From the NCBI GenBank assembly GCA_037447655.1, contig JBBHKE010001128.1, positions 145,618-209,617 on the forward strand: 64,000 nucleotides of DNA. The letters run 5' to 3'. Source of the stretch: Zygnema cylindricum. Lineage: Eukaryota > Streptophyta > Zygnematophyceae > Zygnematales > Zygnemataceae. Position numbers and translations under genes: made by a program. Under the pieces are notes generated by a model. That model ran no database searches. It had not been told where the DNA came from and worked only from the letters and a program-made list of their open reading frames with translations. How positions within the stretch are numbered: position 1 is the first letter of the stretch; each line of letters opens with the position of its first letter. Shown here piece after piece: positions 55,490 through 64,000 of this stretch.

Positions 55490-56488
55490 TGCAATTCTGT
55501 GTCCCCCATCTGGACCAAAATCAACGAAGCCTCTAGGTAGCGTTTGACTGACCCACTTTCAACGAGAGCAAATGCCACCCTAGCAGACAAATAGATAATC
55601 TAACTGCACCCCTGTGCAGTATGGACTCCCCTGAGTTCATAGCAAAAGGAATTACTGAAAACGCCCAATTAGATGATTAATTATCGAGTGGCAACGATGC
55701 CAATATATATACAAGCTTGTTGGGAGAGAGGCGGCTACCTCCTCAATCCACTAAGTCCTAAACCCTCTCACAACTCCTATCTACTGATGTACGGAACCAA
55801 TCAGAAGACTGTACAGTATAGAAAGGTACTATGGCCGATGTACTTTCTGTACGGCCTGTGTACGACAAGGCCATGGAGTGGACGCCTTTCTTTTCTGGAC
55901 TTGTCCTCATGCTTTCGGGATTCCCGCTTTCTAATAACATTTTGCCACGTGTCGCCAAGTCATGTTACATCCGAAAACTGCCAAAGCGGCTATTATGGGA
56001 TCTCGGCGATCATGTGAGCCGTCGGATCCTAACCGGCTTTAATTCCCAGCAGTTCAAAAACAAATATCCGATACATTTGTTTCGTAAGTACTTAATTCCT
56101 TAAGTAGTTTTTAGGTATCCTATTTGTAATTTCGTTAATAAGAATAGTTGTCTATCTAATGTTTTAAATAGTTGTTGAACCCTATGTATCCTAACGGACT
56201 ACTACGAAAGATTGGTAAGGTTTGATGGCTACGCCTCGCCCTACCGGTCGGAGGTTCGAGTCCTGCCGGACTCAACCTTTTTGGTTAAGAGTGACTTAGA
56301 TCACTCTTAAGCCCTGCCTATAGAGCTAAAGTAGCCATGGCTCCACCGCCCTCTCTCTCCTTCAGTGACTACAAGAAGTATGGGGACTAGAGAGAGAAGA
56401 TAGAGGCAAGCTGCCTCTGCTTTTCTTTTTCCTTTTTATTTTAATTATGACCTAGAAAATACCTCTCCTAAATCTAGTGATTTTAACA
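55490..56488 (-). repeat. copia-2 5' LTR
   Basis: 999 bp; the minus strand runs TGTTAAAATCACTAG to ACAGAATTGCA. Carries the tRNA-like block on the plus strand (antisense to the element) and a TATATATA box near 55702. Confidence 0.92.
56200..56282 (+). other. tRNA-like block in the copia-2 5' LTR
   Basis: B box GGTTCGAGTCC at 56253-56263, GATGGCTACGCC upstream, CTGCCGGACTCAACC and TTTTT (56278-56282) downstream. Antisense to the LTR, as in copia-1. Confidence 0.6.
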
Positions 56489-56883
56489 CTATGTATCGCG
56501 TAAACAGTTGTCGTTAAATGAATTATCCTACGTAGTAACGTTTAAATAAATAACAAACCCTATAGCATGTAACACTAGTCCTAGACTTAAAGGATAAGGC
56601 AACTGGCTACCGGCAGCCTAACGGATGGTAAGTACCAAGATCAAATCCTCAATCCGACATCTTCCTTTCTAGAAAATAAACTACCTATTCGTAAATCAAC
56701 TAATCTATTTCCCGTAAACCTCTGGATAGCCTACGTAACCATGGCTCTAGCTTCCTCTCCAACTTCTCAATGACTACAACAAGTGTGGGAGTTGGAGAGA
56801 GAAGTTAGAGGCAGACTGCCTTGACTTCTTTCTGTATTTCAATTTAGACCAAGAAAATACTAAAATAACCATTGATTTCTACA
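56489..56883 (-). mobile_element. copia LTR (subfamily C-like), part 2
   Basis: Continues the LTR from 49403 after the CTATG duplication and ends ATTTCTACA, that is TGTAGAAAT on the minus strand. Contains the reverse CTAGGTCT-type box (GACCAAGAAAATAC) and the tRNA-like block at 56622-56656. Confidence 0.75.
56622..56656 (+). other. LTR tRNA-like block (subfamily C-like)
   Basis: CGGAT pairs with ATCCG around GTACCAAGATCAAATCC. The B-box-like word is kept while the stem sequence differs from the other copies. Confidence 0.45.
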
Positions 56884-57985
56884 ATTTCTGCTTTCGTGGA
56901 ATTTTAACCTCGGTTTTCGCCTCCAACTCCTCATCTAACTAGAGCTCATCGTCCTCATCCTCGGATTCTTCCTAATGTACCTGCATCACAAGGGCCATTT
57001 TCTTTCCTCTTGGAGGTCCACCGTTCTTCCCCTCCTTTAACTAAGCTCGGTTAGCTTAAAACACTCCGCCATATAGTGTCATAGGTACTTGCAAAAATGA
57101 CAAAACCCCTTTGACACCCTTGGTCCAGACTCATCGGACTGATTTTTCTAACCTCCTCCTCCATAGTTTCCAACCTGTTTTATGGGATCTTTGTTCCTCT
57201 AATTTGTTTGGCTTGTCCACTCTTTCCTCCCCTCCGGATCTCTATAGTATTCTTTCGGACGAGAATCATTCCAACCACAGAATTCCAAATCCATCTAGAG
57301 TCTAGCAAATCTTGCACACTGTTGACTATATTTTCGTAGTCATCAGGTAACTTCACGAGTAGACAGTTAACCTTCATCTTTTCTGTTTCAATCTGACCAG
57401 CACTCTCTTGCTTTATAAAAAGGGTTGCAAGCTTATAACAAAAATCTAGCATTATTCCCCCTTTATATGCATATGCATCTAACTTTTGATCAGTCAATTG
57501 TTGTTGCTGAATCGTACCACTTTGGTATATCTCTATAAGAGCAATCAACAGATCGGATGCCCTCTCTACCTTCAAATAAGGCGATGCAAGTCCTTGAGTG
57601 AGATGGCAAAGGATGAAGTGTTTTGCTGCCATATTGTTGTAGTCCCACTTATCAACATCATTCTCCTCATTCCTTGGAATATGTGACATGAACACTGAGC
57701 CATTTGCTAAAGGTGTTGCTAACGGTGTGATTGTCTCTTTTTCTTTCCCTTTGTCCATCACAATGCCCTCCCTGTCCTCTGAATCCTCCGGTGGCACTGG
57801 ATTTGCTTTTCTGGTAAATTTGCTTCCCTTAAACCCTAGAGAAATGGTTGAACAGGATGGACGCTTCACTCGTCCACTTACTATCCCCCAACAAATTTTT
57901 TACACAAAGCTCTTGTCGTCATCCTCTCCCAATATATGAATCCAGTTTTGTTAAATATGGGCACCCTAAAGGGTGGCATATACCC
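56884..57985 (-). pseudogene. copia-3 gag and start of protease
   Basis: The gag capsid frame 57180-57869 is open: HIPRNEENDVDKWDYNNMA, HFILCHLTQGLASPYLKVE, LLVKLPDDYENIVNSVQDL. Downstream, 57060-57110 has a decayed zinc knuckle and 56884-57000 the acidic linker before protease. It starts next to the LTR at 57986 and is closest to the fragment at 14825-17129 (shared PRNEEND and SGTIQ words). Confidence 0.8.
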
Positions 57986-58994
57986 TGCAATTTTGAGACC
58001 TCTATTTGTACTCAAAATAGGCAGCTCAAGCGAAGCCTCTAAGATTGCCTAAACCCTTTTCACTTTGATCAACTCCGAGTGCCACCTTGACAAACAACTC
58101 ATTGACCAGAATTCGCCCCTAGTGAAGGCAAGACTGCCCTGAGACTGCCACAAAAAAAATCACGCAATCTGCTCCCCTGGGCTGTTAATTAGTAATGGCC
58201 AAAGATGGCCTATAAATATAGATGTCGTTAGAGAGAGAGAGGCGGCTACCTCTAAAATATATAAGTCCTAAATCCCTCACTTAACCCGTTTCTATTAAAG
58301 TATGGTACCAATCACAAGATTGTGCAGTATAGAAATGTACAAGTGTCAGAGTACTTTCTATACGACCATTGTACGACAAAGCGATAAAGGAGACATTTGT
58401 CACATTTGTGCTTATTGTGATGCTCCCAAGAGATTCCGCAAGTGAGTGTGATGCTGCCACGTGTTACCATGTGTGATTGTGACCGCAACCGCAAAAGGGA
58501 CCATTCCGCGATGTCGGCTTGCACCATGGTCGTCCGATCCGAAAATGGCTTTTGATACACGCCGTCAAAACCAATTGTCCATTACATTTGTTTCGTCTGG
58601 AGTACAACTGAATCTATGCCTTATAATCTGTTCATCTAGTTAAATGGTATTTCATACGTGTACATGTTTAAATAGTTATTACATCCTATATATCCCCTCA
58701 CAAATCGTAGACTATAGGACAACGCTAACGGCTACTTTCACGGACGGCAAGTACCAAGATCAAATCCTGGGTCCATGAAACCCTTGTGGTAAATCTACTA
58801 CCTTCTCTTTCCTGTCTCCTTCAGACAACATAGACAGGCATGGCCCTACCTCCCTCTCCAGCCTTCAGCGACTACGACAAGTGTGGGGGGTGGAGAGTGG
58901 AGTTAGATGCATAATTGTCTGTGCCTCTTTTCTTCCTTTTATTCTACATCCTCCATACCTAGAAAATATAATATAGAAACCTCTAATCTTTACA
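57986..58994 (-). mobile_element. copia-3 5' LTR
   Basis: Minus strand TGTAAAGATTAGAGG to CAAAATTGCA, 1009 bp, with the reversed common boxes (ACCTAGAAAATATA, CTTCAGCGACTACGACAAG) and the tRNA-like block at 58736-58780. The gag of copia-3 follows leftward. Confidence 0.8.
58736..58780 (+). other. LTR tRNA-like block (copia-3)
   Basis: TTTCACGGAC pairs with GTCCATGAAA (one mismatch in ten) around AAGTACCAAGATCAAATCC. CGCTAACGGCTA lies upstream at the A-box position. Confidence 0.5.
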
Positions 58995-59350
58995 AAAATG
59001 ACGCAGTTGAGGTTTGATAAATACTTAACACGTGCGCGGAGCTTTAATTACCTTAACCGACACAGTTCCATGGCCGAAAGGAACATTTTGCACGCTAATA
59101 AATCGGACAAACGACATTTTATGAATATACGGAAACAGACGGTTCGCGTGAGCGCCTACGGCCCAGAATGGCTTTTTTGGCGGTTTACGCCAAAAGAGCC
59201 ACAAATTGACACGTGGCAGGACGCTAAAGCTCAACGGAGGAGGATATGAGGAATCCAAGATTCCGGCTTTCAATGGGACACATGATATAGTGTGGACTCA
59301 AATTGTCCAAAATGTGTTATTTGGAAAGCAAATAGTGACCTTAGAAACAA
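58995..59350 (+). mobile_element. fragment of a copia LTR/gag junction, plus strand (tentative)
   Basis: 59155-59225 has the LTR-like words CCAGAATGGC, TTGGCGGTTTACG and GACACGTGGCA seen in the other LTRs. The downstream frame reads EESKIPAFNGTHDIVWTQIV, resembling the gag start VPSFNG..FIYW. Short and uncertain. Confidence 0.4.
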
Positions 59351-60100
59351 ATTTAAAGTCACTTCACTCTCTCTTGTATCTCCCTCCTCTTTCACCTCTT
59401 CTTCCCCCTTTCCCTCCTCCTCCCTTTTCACCTACCCATGGCCCCCGACACCCCGTTCAATGTTCCTTTGTTTTTCCTTGCTTTTGTCTTTTTTTTGTTC
59501 CTCCACGCTTTGTTGGTTTTTGGTTTTGAGTATACACTGTTTATGGTAAACAAGAGAAATTCATCGAGGGAATGAATATCCTATAATAAAAATAAGGAAA
59601 CCGTCAAATTTCCTCTAAAACTTTTAAGAAATTTGTAGTAAAACCTCTCAAAATTCCCATAGATATTTAGTGTAAATACCTTGAAAAACCCAAATGTGAA
59701 ACCTTATGAAATTAAAAAAGAAACTTTGAGTTAACGGAAGTATTTCTCTTTTTGAAACTTTGAATGTATGTCAAACTTTAAAATTTTAAGGGATTCCAGA
59801 TTCCTGTAAAAATGATTGTAAGAACAATATTTATATGTATGTATATTGTTATATCTATAAACTACATCTTGTGTAGGAAATTATTCTACATTGTTCTTTG
59901 TTTTCCATACAAACTCGAGTTTGCAGGATAAATTAAAATAGCACGATGGTAAACCATCTGAGTCTGGGGGTACAAAAGGGGTGGCATGACCAACATTGAA
60001 AAACAACAATAAAAAAAAAAGAGCGACGAGAACACAAAAAAATAGAAGCAACAAGAAGGAAAATAAAAGCACCCTAACTCAAAATGAAAAGTACGGCAAC
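59351..60100. other. AT-rich non-coding sequence
   Basis: A pyrimidine-rich stretch at 59370-59450, then AT-rich DNA. No gene recognised. Confidence 0.5.
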
Positions 60101-60516
60101 TCACATAAACAAAACTACAAACCCGAACCCCAACCCTAACTCAATTAAATATCTACGAAAAACAACGGCGTAAGTCCCTCCAGCCCGGGGGAGCACGTTG
60201 AGGGAGTTCCGGATTACGGCGACGATCCATAACCGCAACAGTCGATCGGATGAGAATAGAAGCCTGCACTCGCTGTAGAGCCACAGATAAGCGTTGACGG
60301 TAAAAAGAAGTAAGGATCGAAGGAGGAGCCAAAGATAAGCGTTGACGGTAAAAATAAGTAAGGATCGAAGGAGGAGGGCTCCCAGGTCCTCAACATCGAA
60401 AGCACGTCGAGCACAAGTACGGAGAAACTCGTCCAGTGCAACACCCAAACAACAAAAGATCTCGACCGCCATCGAAATAAAGTCATCCATTGGGTCCCAG
60501 TGGGCATAATCACGCT
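60101..60516 (-). CDS. hypothetical open frame, truncated by an assembly gap
   Basis: An open minus-strand frame whose base composition is clearly GC-richer than its surroundings. It reads HWDPMDDFISMAVEIFCCL, VALDEFLRTCARRAFDVED, then a 16-residue unit (LLLRSLLIFTVNAYLW) repeated twice. The repeat comes from a 48-bp tandem duplication (60285-60328 and 60333-60376) that keeps the frame. It could be an exon or a piece of an unrecognised element. No family recognised. Confidence 0.25.
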
Positions 60517-60526
60517 NNNNNNNNNN
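60517..60526. other. assembly gap (10 N)
   Basis: Ten N between the GC-richer open frame and the TA/TG microsatellite; the true length is unknown. Confidence 0.99.
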
Positions 60527-60705
60527 ATTATATATATACATATACATATACATATATATATGTATATATATGTATATATATATGTATATATATATGTATA
60601 TATATATGTATATATATATGTATATATATGTATATATATGTATATATATGTATATATATGTATATATATGTATATATATGTATATATATGTATATTTATG
60701 TATGT
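60527..60705. repeat. (TATATATATG)n microsatellite
   Basis: Tandem 8-10 bp units of TATATATATG type. The Tyr/Ile open frames in it are artefacts. Confidence 0.9.
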
Positions 60706-61389
60706 ATTCGTATCATTAACGCAAACAATACATGGAGTGTATGACAAGATATGTACACCCGGTAATGTTAACAGATAGATTATCAGGAAAGGATTTTAGA
60801 AGGAAGGAAAAGGAGGGATTTTATTTAAGTGTTCATTTTGCAAGTTTGTCCAAAAATTAAATAGGAATATCAAATTCAAACTTTTTTTCAAAACCTAGGT
60901 AACAGGGATGTAGTCAGTTTGTCAAATCTATTTAACGCTTTAGTATCCTTTTTTGCTCAATGGTTTGTGGTGGTATGAGAATTTTTGTCCAAGCTTGTGA
61001 AAAAAAACAGAAAACTTTTTAAAGTAATTTTTTTATGCAAACCCCAGATAAGATAACCTTCCTTTTCTATTCTTCTTTTTCTTCTTTAAAGTTTTATTAC
61101 ATATATTAATTATTATTATTGTCATGGTCATGTGTGTATATAAGAGGTAGTTTTGCAATATGTATTATTTCTAGTTTTCGTAAAAAGTACAACCATCTTT
61201 GATGTCTACCAAGAGCATAATTTGAAGGTACTGAATTCCCAGTTAAAAAAAACAAATTTTTATATAACAATTTGTATAGAAATGGCTTTTGTGCCGTTGG
61301 GCATTTTTGGTTGTGTTAATTTTCAAATTGTGTTTCATTTTTCTTCTCCCTCTCTACCCCTTTTTTGGTTTTTTTGTTTTTTTCCCCAG
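60706..61389. other. sequence upstream of the first recognised RGLG exon
   Basis: AT-rich, intron-like, ending in a pyrimidine-rich stretch and CCCCAG at 61384-61389. I looked for the vWA-domain exons that should precede and found none. Confidence 0.5.
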
Positions 61390-63333
61390 CAATTATGCTT
61401 TATCGATAGTTATGGTTGGGGTCGGAGACGGGCCGTGGGACACTATGCGAAATTTTGACGACAATATTCGAAATCGTAATTTTGACAATTTTCAGGTATA
61501 TGCTTTTTTTTTCATCTTCAAACTTTTCTCCAAAAGGGCAAAAAAAAAAAACCCTGAACAAAGATGGAAAAATTGCAAAAACAAGTAGTAGAAAATGCAA
61601 GAAAAGGTGAAGGAAAAAGGTGGGAAGAAGACAACTGAAATTGAAAGAAGAAGAAGTGAAGAAGTGTTTGAATTGTGAACAAATTGAATCGGCAAAAGAT
61701 TAAAAAGATTATGTAAAAGGTTTTAGTATAGAATAATATTGAATCTCATTATCAGGGTATCAACGTCAAATGGTGCATTTTTGCATTTTTTTTTTTTTTT
61801 AATTGTAGAATTTGATTAGTGTAGAATTCGATTTTTCGATTTAGTTTAAATTTGGTTTGATCAGATCAAATTTAATTTGGTTATTGTAAAGTTTCACTCT
61901 CGGAGTATCAACGTCAATGAATCTAAACAAAATAGCGTTCATACAAAATTATGTTTACGAAGGAATTTGATTTTTATCTTTTGTTTTTACATCGAAATTG
62001 GATGTTTATTTTTTTTGCAGTTTGTTAATTTTTCGTCGATTATGATGTCTCCTGGTACAAATGAATACAAGGAGGCAAAATTTGCTTTATCGGCTCTTAT
62101 GGAAATTCCTTCTCAGTACAAAGCTTGTGTGGAATTGGGTCTTATTGGGTAAATTTCTTTTATTTTTTTTACTAGGAGAGAGAGGGAGAGGGAAAGAGAG
62201 AGAGAGAGAGAGAGGGAGGGAGATTACTTTTTTAAGTTGAAAAGATGAATGTGGGTTGATGTGTGGAATTGGGATTAATTGGGTAATTTTCTTCCATTAA
62301 GTTTTTTTACTAGGAGAGAGAGAGATGGAGAGAGAGGGAGAGGGAGGGAGGGAGGAAAGAGGGAAGGAGGGAAAGAGGGAGGGAGGGAAAAGAGGGAGGG
62401 AGAGGGGGAGAGAGAGAGAGAGAGGGATTACATTTTTAAGTCAAAGCGATGAGCTTGTGTTGAATTGGGTAAGTTTATTTTTTTTAAGTGAAAAGCTAAG
62501 GTTGTGAAATTCGATTTGTTTTTTTTTTTCCTAAACAAAGTAGTTTGACCTTTTTGAACTGTCTTTGACATAAACAATCCTGTTGAAATTTTTGATTCCA
62601 TAAAAATCTTGTTGAAAAAAAACTCAAATGTTTTTAATACTTTTTCAGTTTATTTGAACTGTTAAATGAAGTACTAATCACAGTCGTCTAATTTTGAGAA
62701 TGCTTTTATGTTTTATTTATTTATTTTGTTTGTTTATTTATTTGTTATTTTTTTTTATTATTATTTTTTTTCCATTCGGGGTTATTCATAATGTATACTC
62801 AATAGTATGTTCATCCTATTTCTTTTTTTTTTGTTTTTTTTTTTGGGTTGAATGACGGTACCAAAAAAAAACCTTTTAATGCCAATTTTTTGTAACACTT
62901 TATTGTATTCTGAATACTGTTTGTACGTTTTTTGAGAATTTAAAAAGTGCCTCCCTCTCCCCTACTCTCGCCCTCTCTCTCCTACTCTCTTGCTCCTTCC
63001 CTCCCTATCCCCCTCTCTCTCTCCCTCCCTCCCCCTTCCCCTCCCTCCCTCTCCTTCTCCCTCTCCCCCTCCAGACGAAGAGCCGGCCGTATTCCTCCCC
63101 GAATTCCTCTCGGGCCGCCTCCTACCGTATTAGCTGCGGATTATTCTAATTCTCGTCCATATGTCTCTCCTTCTCCTTCCTCCATCCCCTCTGTCCCTAG
63201 TTTTCGTCAAAATGTCTCTTTTCCTCTTCCCTCTCCCGCTCCCTCTCCCTCTCAAAGGGGAGAGGGAGGGAGTCGACTTTGTGCCATTTGCTTCACCAAC
63301 CCTTTGAATATGGCTTTCCAATGTGGACATCAG
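61390..63333 (+). CDS. RGLG: RGLG-type RING E3 ubiquitin ligase, partial (three exons)
   Basis: Exons 61390-61495, 62021-62148 and 63075-63333 splice in frame with GT-AG borders. Exon 1: [35 protein letters not shown], the end of the copine/vWA domain. Exon 2: [38 protein letters not shown]. Exon 3: [16 protein letters not shown], a Pro/Ser-rich linker, then [19 protein letters not shown], the first half of a C3HC4 RING finger that must finish beyond the right edge. These match Arabidopsis RGLG1-5 blocks ([49 protein letters not shown]). RGLG proteins ubiquitinate targets in hormone and stress signalling at the plasma membrane and nucleus. The N-terminal vWA exons are not seen in this window. 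Confidence 0.9.
62170..62435. repeat. two (GA)n/(GAGGGA)n microsatellites in an RGLG intron
   Basis: 62175-62222 and 62315-62426, each after the phrase TTTTTACTAGGAGAGAGA and followed by similar sequence (GATTACTTTTTTAAGT and GATTACATTTTTAAGT). The segment was tandemly duplicated together with part of the exon-2 end: GTGGAATTGGG recurs at 62262. Confidence 0.8.
62950..63074. repeat. polypyrimidine tract leading to the RGLG exon 3 acceptor
   Basis: About 120 bp of CTCC/CCCT repeats ending in CCCCCTCCAG, which serves as the splice acceptor. Confidence 0.8.
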
Positions 63334-63394
63334 GTACGGTTTTGTCTTATCCTTGGTGATTCTTTTTATTTCACCTCAGTGTTTGCATTTATTC

Positions 63395-63905
63395 TCTGTA
63401 TATGTATTTATCCTCGGTGTTTTGTATTTATCCTCGGTATTTGCATTTATCCTCGGTATTTGCATTTATCCTCGGTATTTGTATTTATCCTCGGTATTTG
63501 CATTTATCCTCGGTATTTGCATTTATCCTCGGTATTTGCATTTATCCTCGGTATTTGCATTTATTCTCGGTATTTGCATTTATCCTCGGTATTTGTGTTT
63601 ATCCTCGGTTATGTTCATCCTCGGTATTTGTGTCCATCCTCGGTATTTGTGTCCATCCTCGGTATTTGTGTTTATCCTCGGTATTTGTGTATATTCTCGG
63701 TATTTGCATTTATTCTCGGTATTTATGTTTATCCTCGGTATTTGCATTTATCCTCGGTATTTGCATTCATCCTCGGTATTTGCATTATATTTGTATTTAT
63801 CCTCGGTATTTGCATATATCCTCGGTATTTGCATATATCCTCGGTATTTGCATTTATCCTCGGTATTTGTATTTATCCTCAGTGCTTTTTTTTATTTACC
63901 CTCGG
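63395..63905. repeat. 19-bp minisatellite in the RGLG intron after exon 3
   Basis: About 25 head-to-tail copies of a unit close to CCTCGGTATTTGCATTTAT with GTGT, TATA and TTCA variants. Because 19 is not a multiple of three and no frame of the unit has a stop, a long open frame crosses it; it is not coding. Confidence 0.92.
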
Positions 63906-64000
63906 TATTTGCATTTGTCGTCGGTGTTTTTTTGTCCCTGTGTTATCTTGTAAGTGTTTCTTCGTTTTTTATGTGTTTTTACTCCTGTTTGTGTTCTTCT

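Larger units (their letters stand above)
49404..56488 (-). mobile_element. complete Ty1/copia retrotransposon (copia-2), inactivated
   Basis: LTRs at 55490-56488 (5') and 49404-51148 (3', enlarged by a 740-bp solo LTR), flanked by CTATG at 49399-49403 and 56489-56493. Same subfamily as copia-1. The target was another copia LTR. gag has frameshifts, the protease active-site segment is replaced by about 115 bp of foreign sequence near 54256-54370, and pol has several stops. Confidence 0.92.

Noticed and set aside
60490-60778. Tyr/Ile open frames across the third gap
   Set aside because: TATATATG microsatellite plus N; not coding.
63395-63905. CRISPR-like array
   Set aside because: Units are contiguous with no unique spacers, in a eukaryotic intron.
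63402-63953. 183-codon open frame with repeating LSSVFAFILGICIYPRY
   Set aside because: A 19-bp tandem repeat without stops read in cycling frames, inside an intron after a clear splice donor.

Overview
This is a retrotransposon-dominated window from a green-plant (streptophyte) nuclear genome. Three things point there: GT-AG introns, an F-box/LRR gene, and exons of an RGLG-type ubiquitin ligase (a copine/vWA-RING family of land plants and their algal relatives). The transposons are plant-type Ty1/copia elements and a Ty3/gypsy chromovirus. Very long homopolymer, pyrimidine and AT tracts fill the non-coding parts. I cannot name the species. Three runs of ten N (13927-13936, 40319-40328, 60517-60526) are assembly gaps.

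Layout. 1-6.6 kb: AT-rich non-coding DNA with small DNA transposons, including an hAT-like element with a perfect 8-bp target duplication and a foldback family, plus decayed gypsy and copia scraps. 6.66-8.68 kb: an F-box/LRR-like gene of two exons with one in-frame stop. 8.7-12.7 kb: simple-sequence DNA including a 1.3-kb polypyrimidine tract. 12.7-59 kb: a nest of LTR retrotransposons. 59-61.4 kb: non-coding DNA with one unexplained GC-richer open frame. 61.4-64 kb: three exons of an RGLG-type E3 ligase running off the right edge; no upstream vWA exons were recognised.

The nest holds (a) a complete but inactivated copia element at 29931-36279 with 1007-bp LTRs and TSD TCTGG; (b) a second complete copia element, minus strand, at 49404-56488 with TSD CTATG and a solo LTR inside its 3' LTR; (c) pieces of at least three more copia elements; (d) two joined minus-strand copies of a chromodomain-bearing gypsy element (36347-46834), with gag, protease, RT, RNase H, integrase, chromodomain and an extra downstream ORF; (e) two copies of a different gypsy element (18.7-25.0 kb plus, 27.7-29.5 kb minus) whose integrase tail ends in a PHD-finger-like cysteine/histidine cluster rather than a chromodomain.

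The most unusual signals are in the copia family. Its LTRs carry, on the antisense strand, a tRNA-like block with B-box-like sequence and a closing stem that shows compensatory changes between subfamilies, in some copies followed by a T run. The gag start codon lies inside the LTR, and the primer binding site matches the anticodon arm of initiator tRNA-Met, as in Drosophila copia, rather than the usual tRNA 3' end. No element here looks autonomous: coding breaks are frequent and several are C-to-T type changes, as expected for methylated, silenced DNA.
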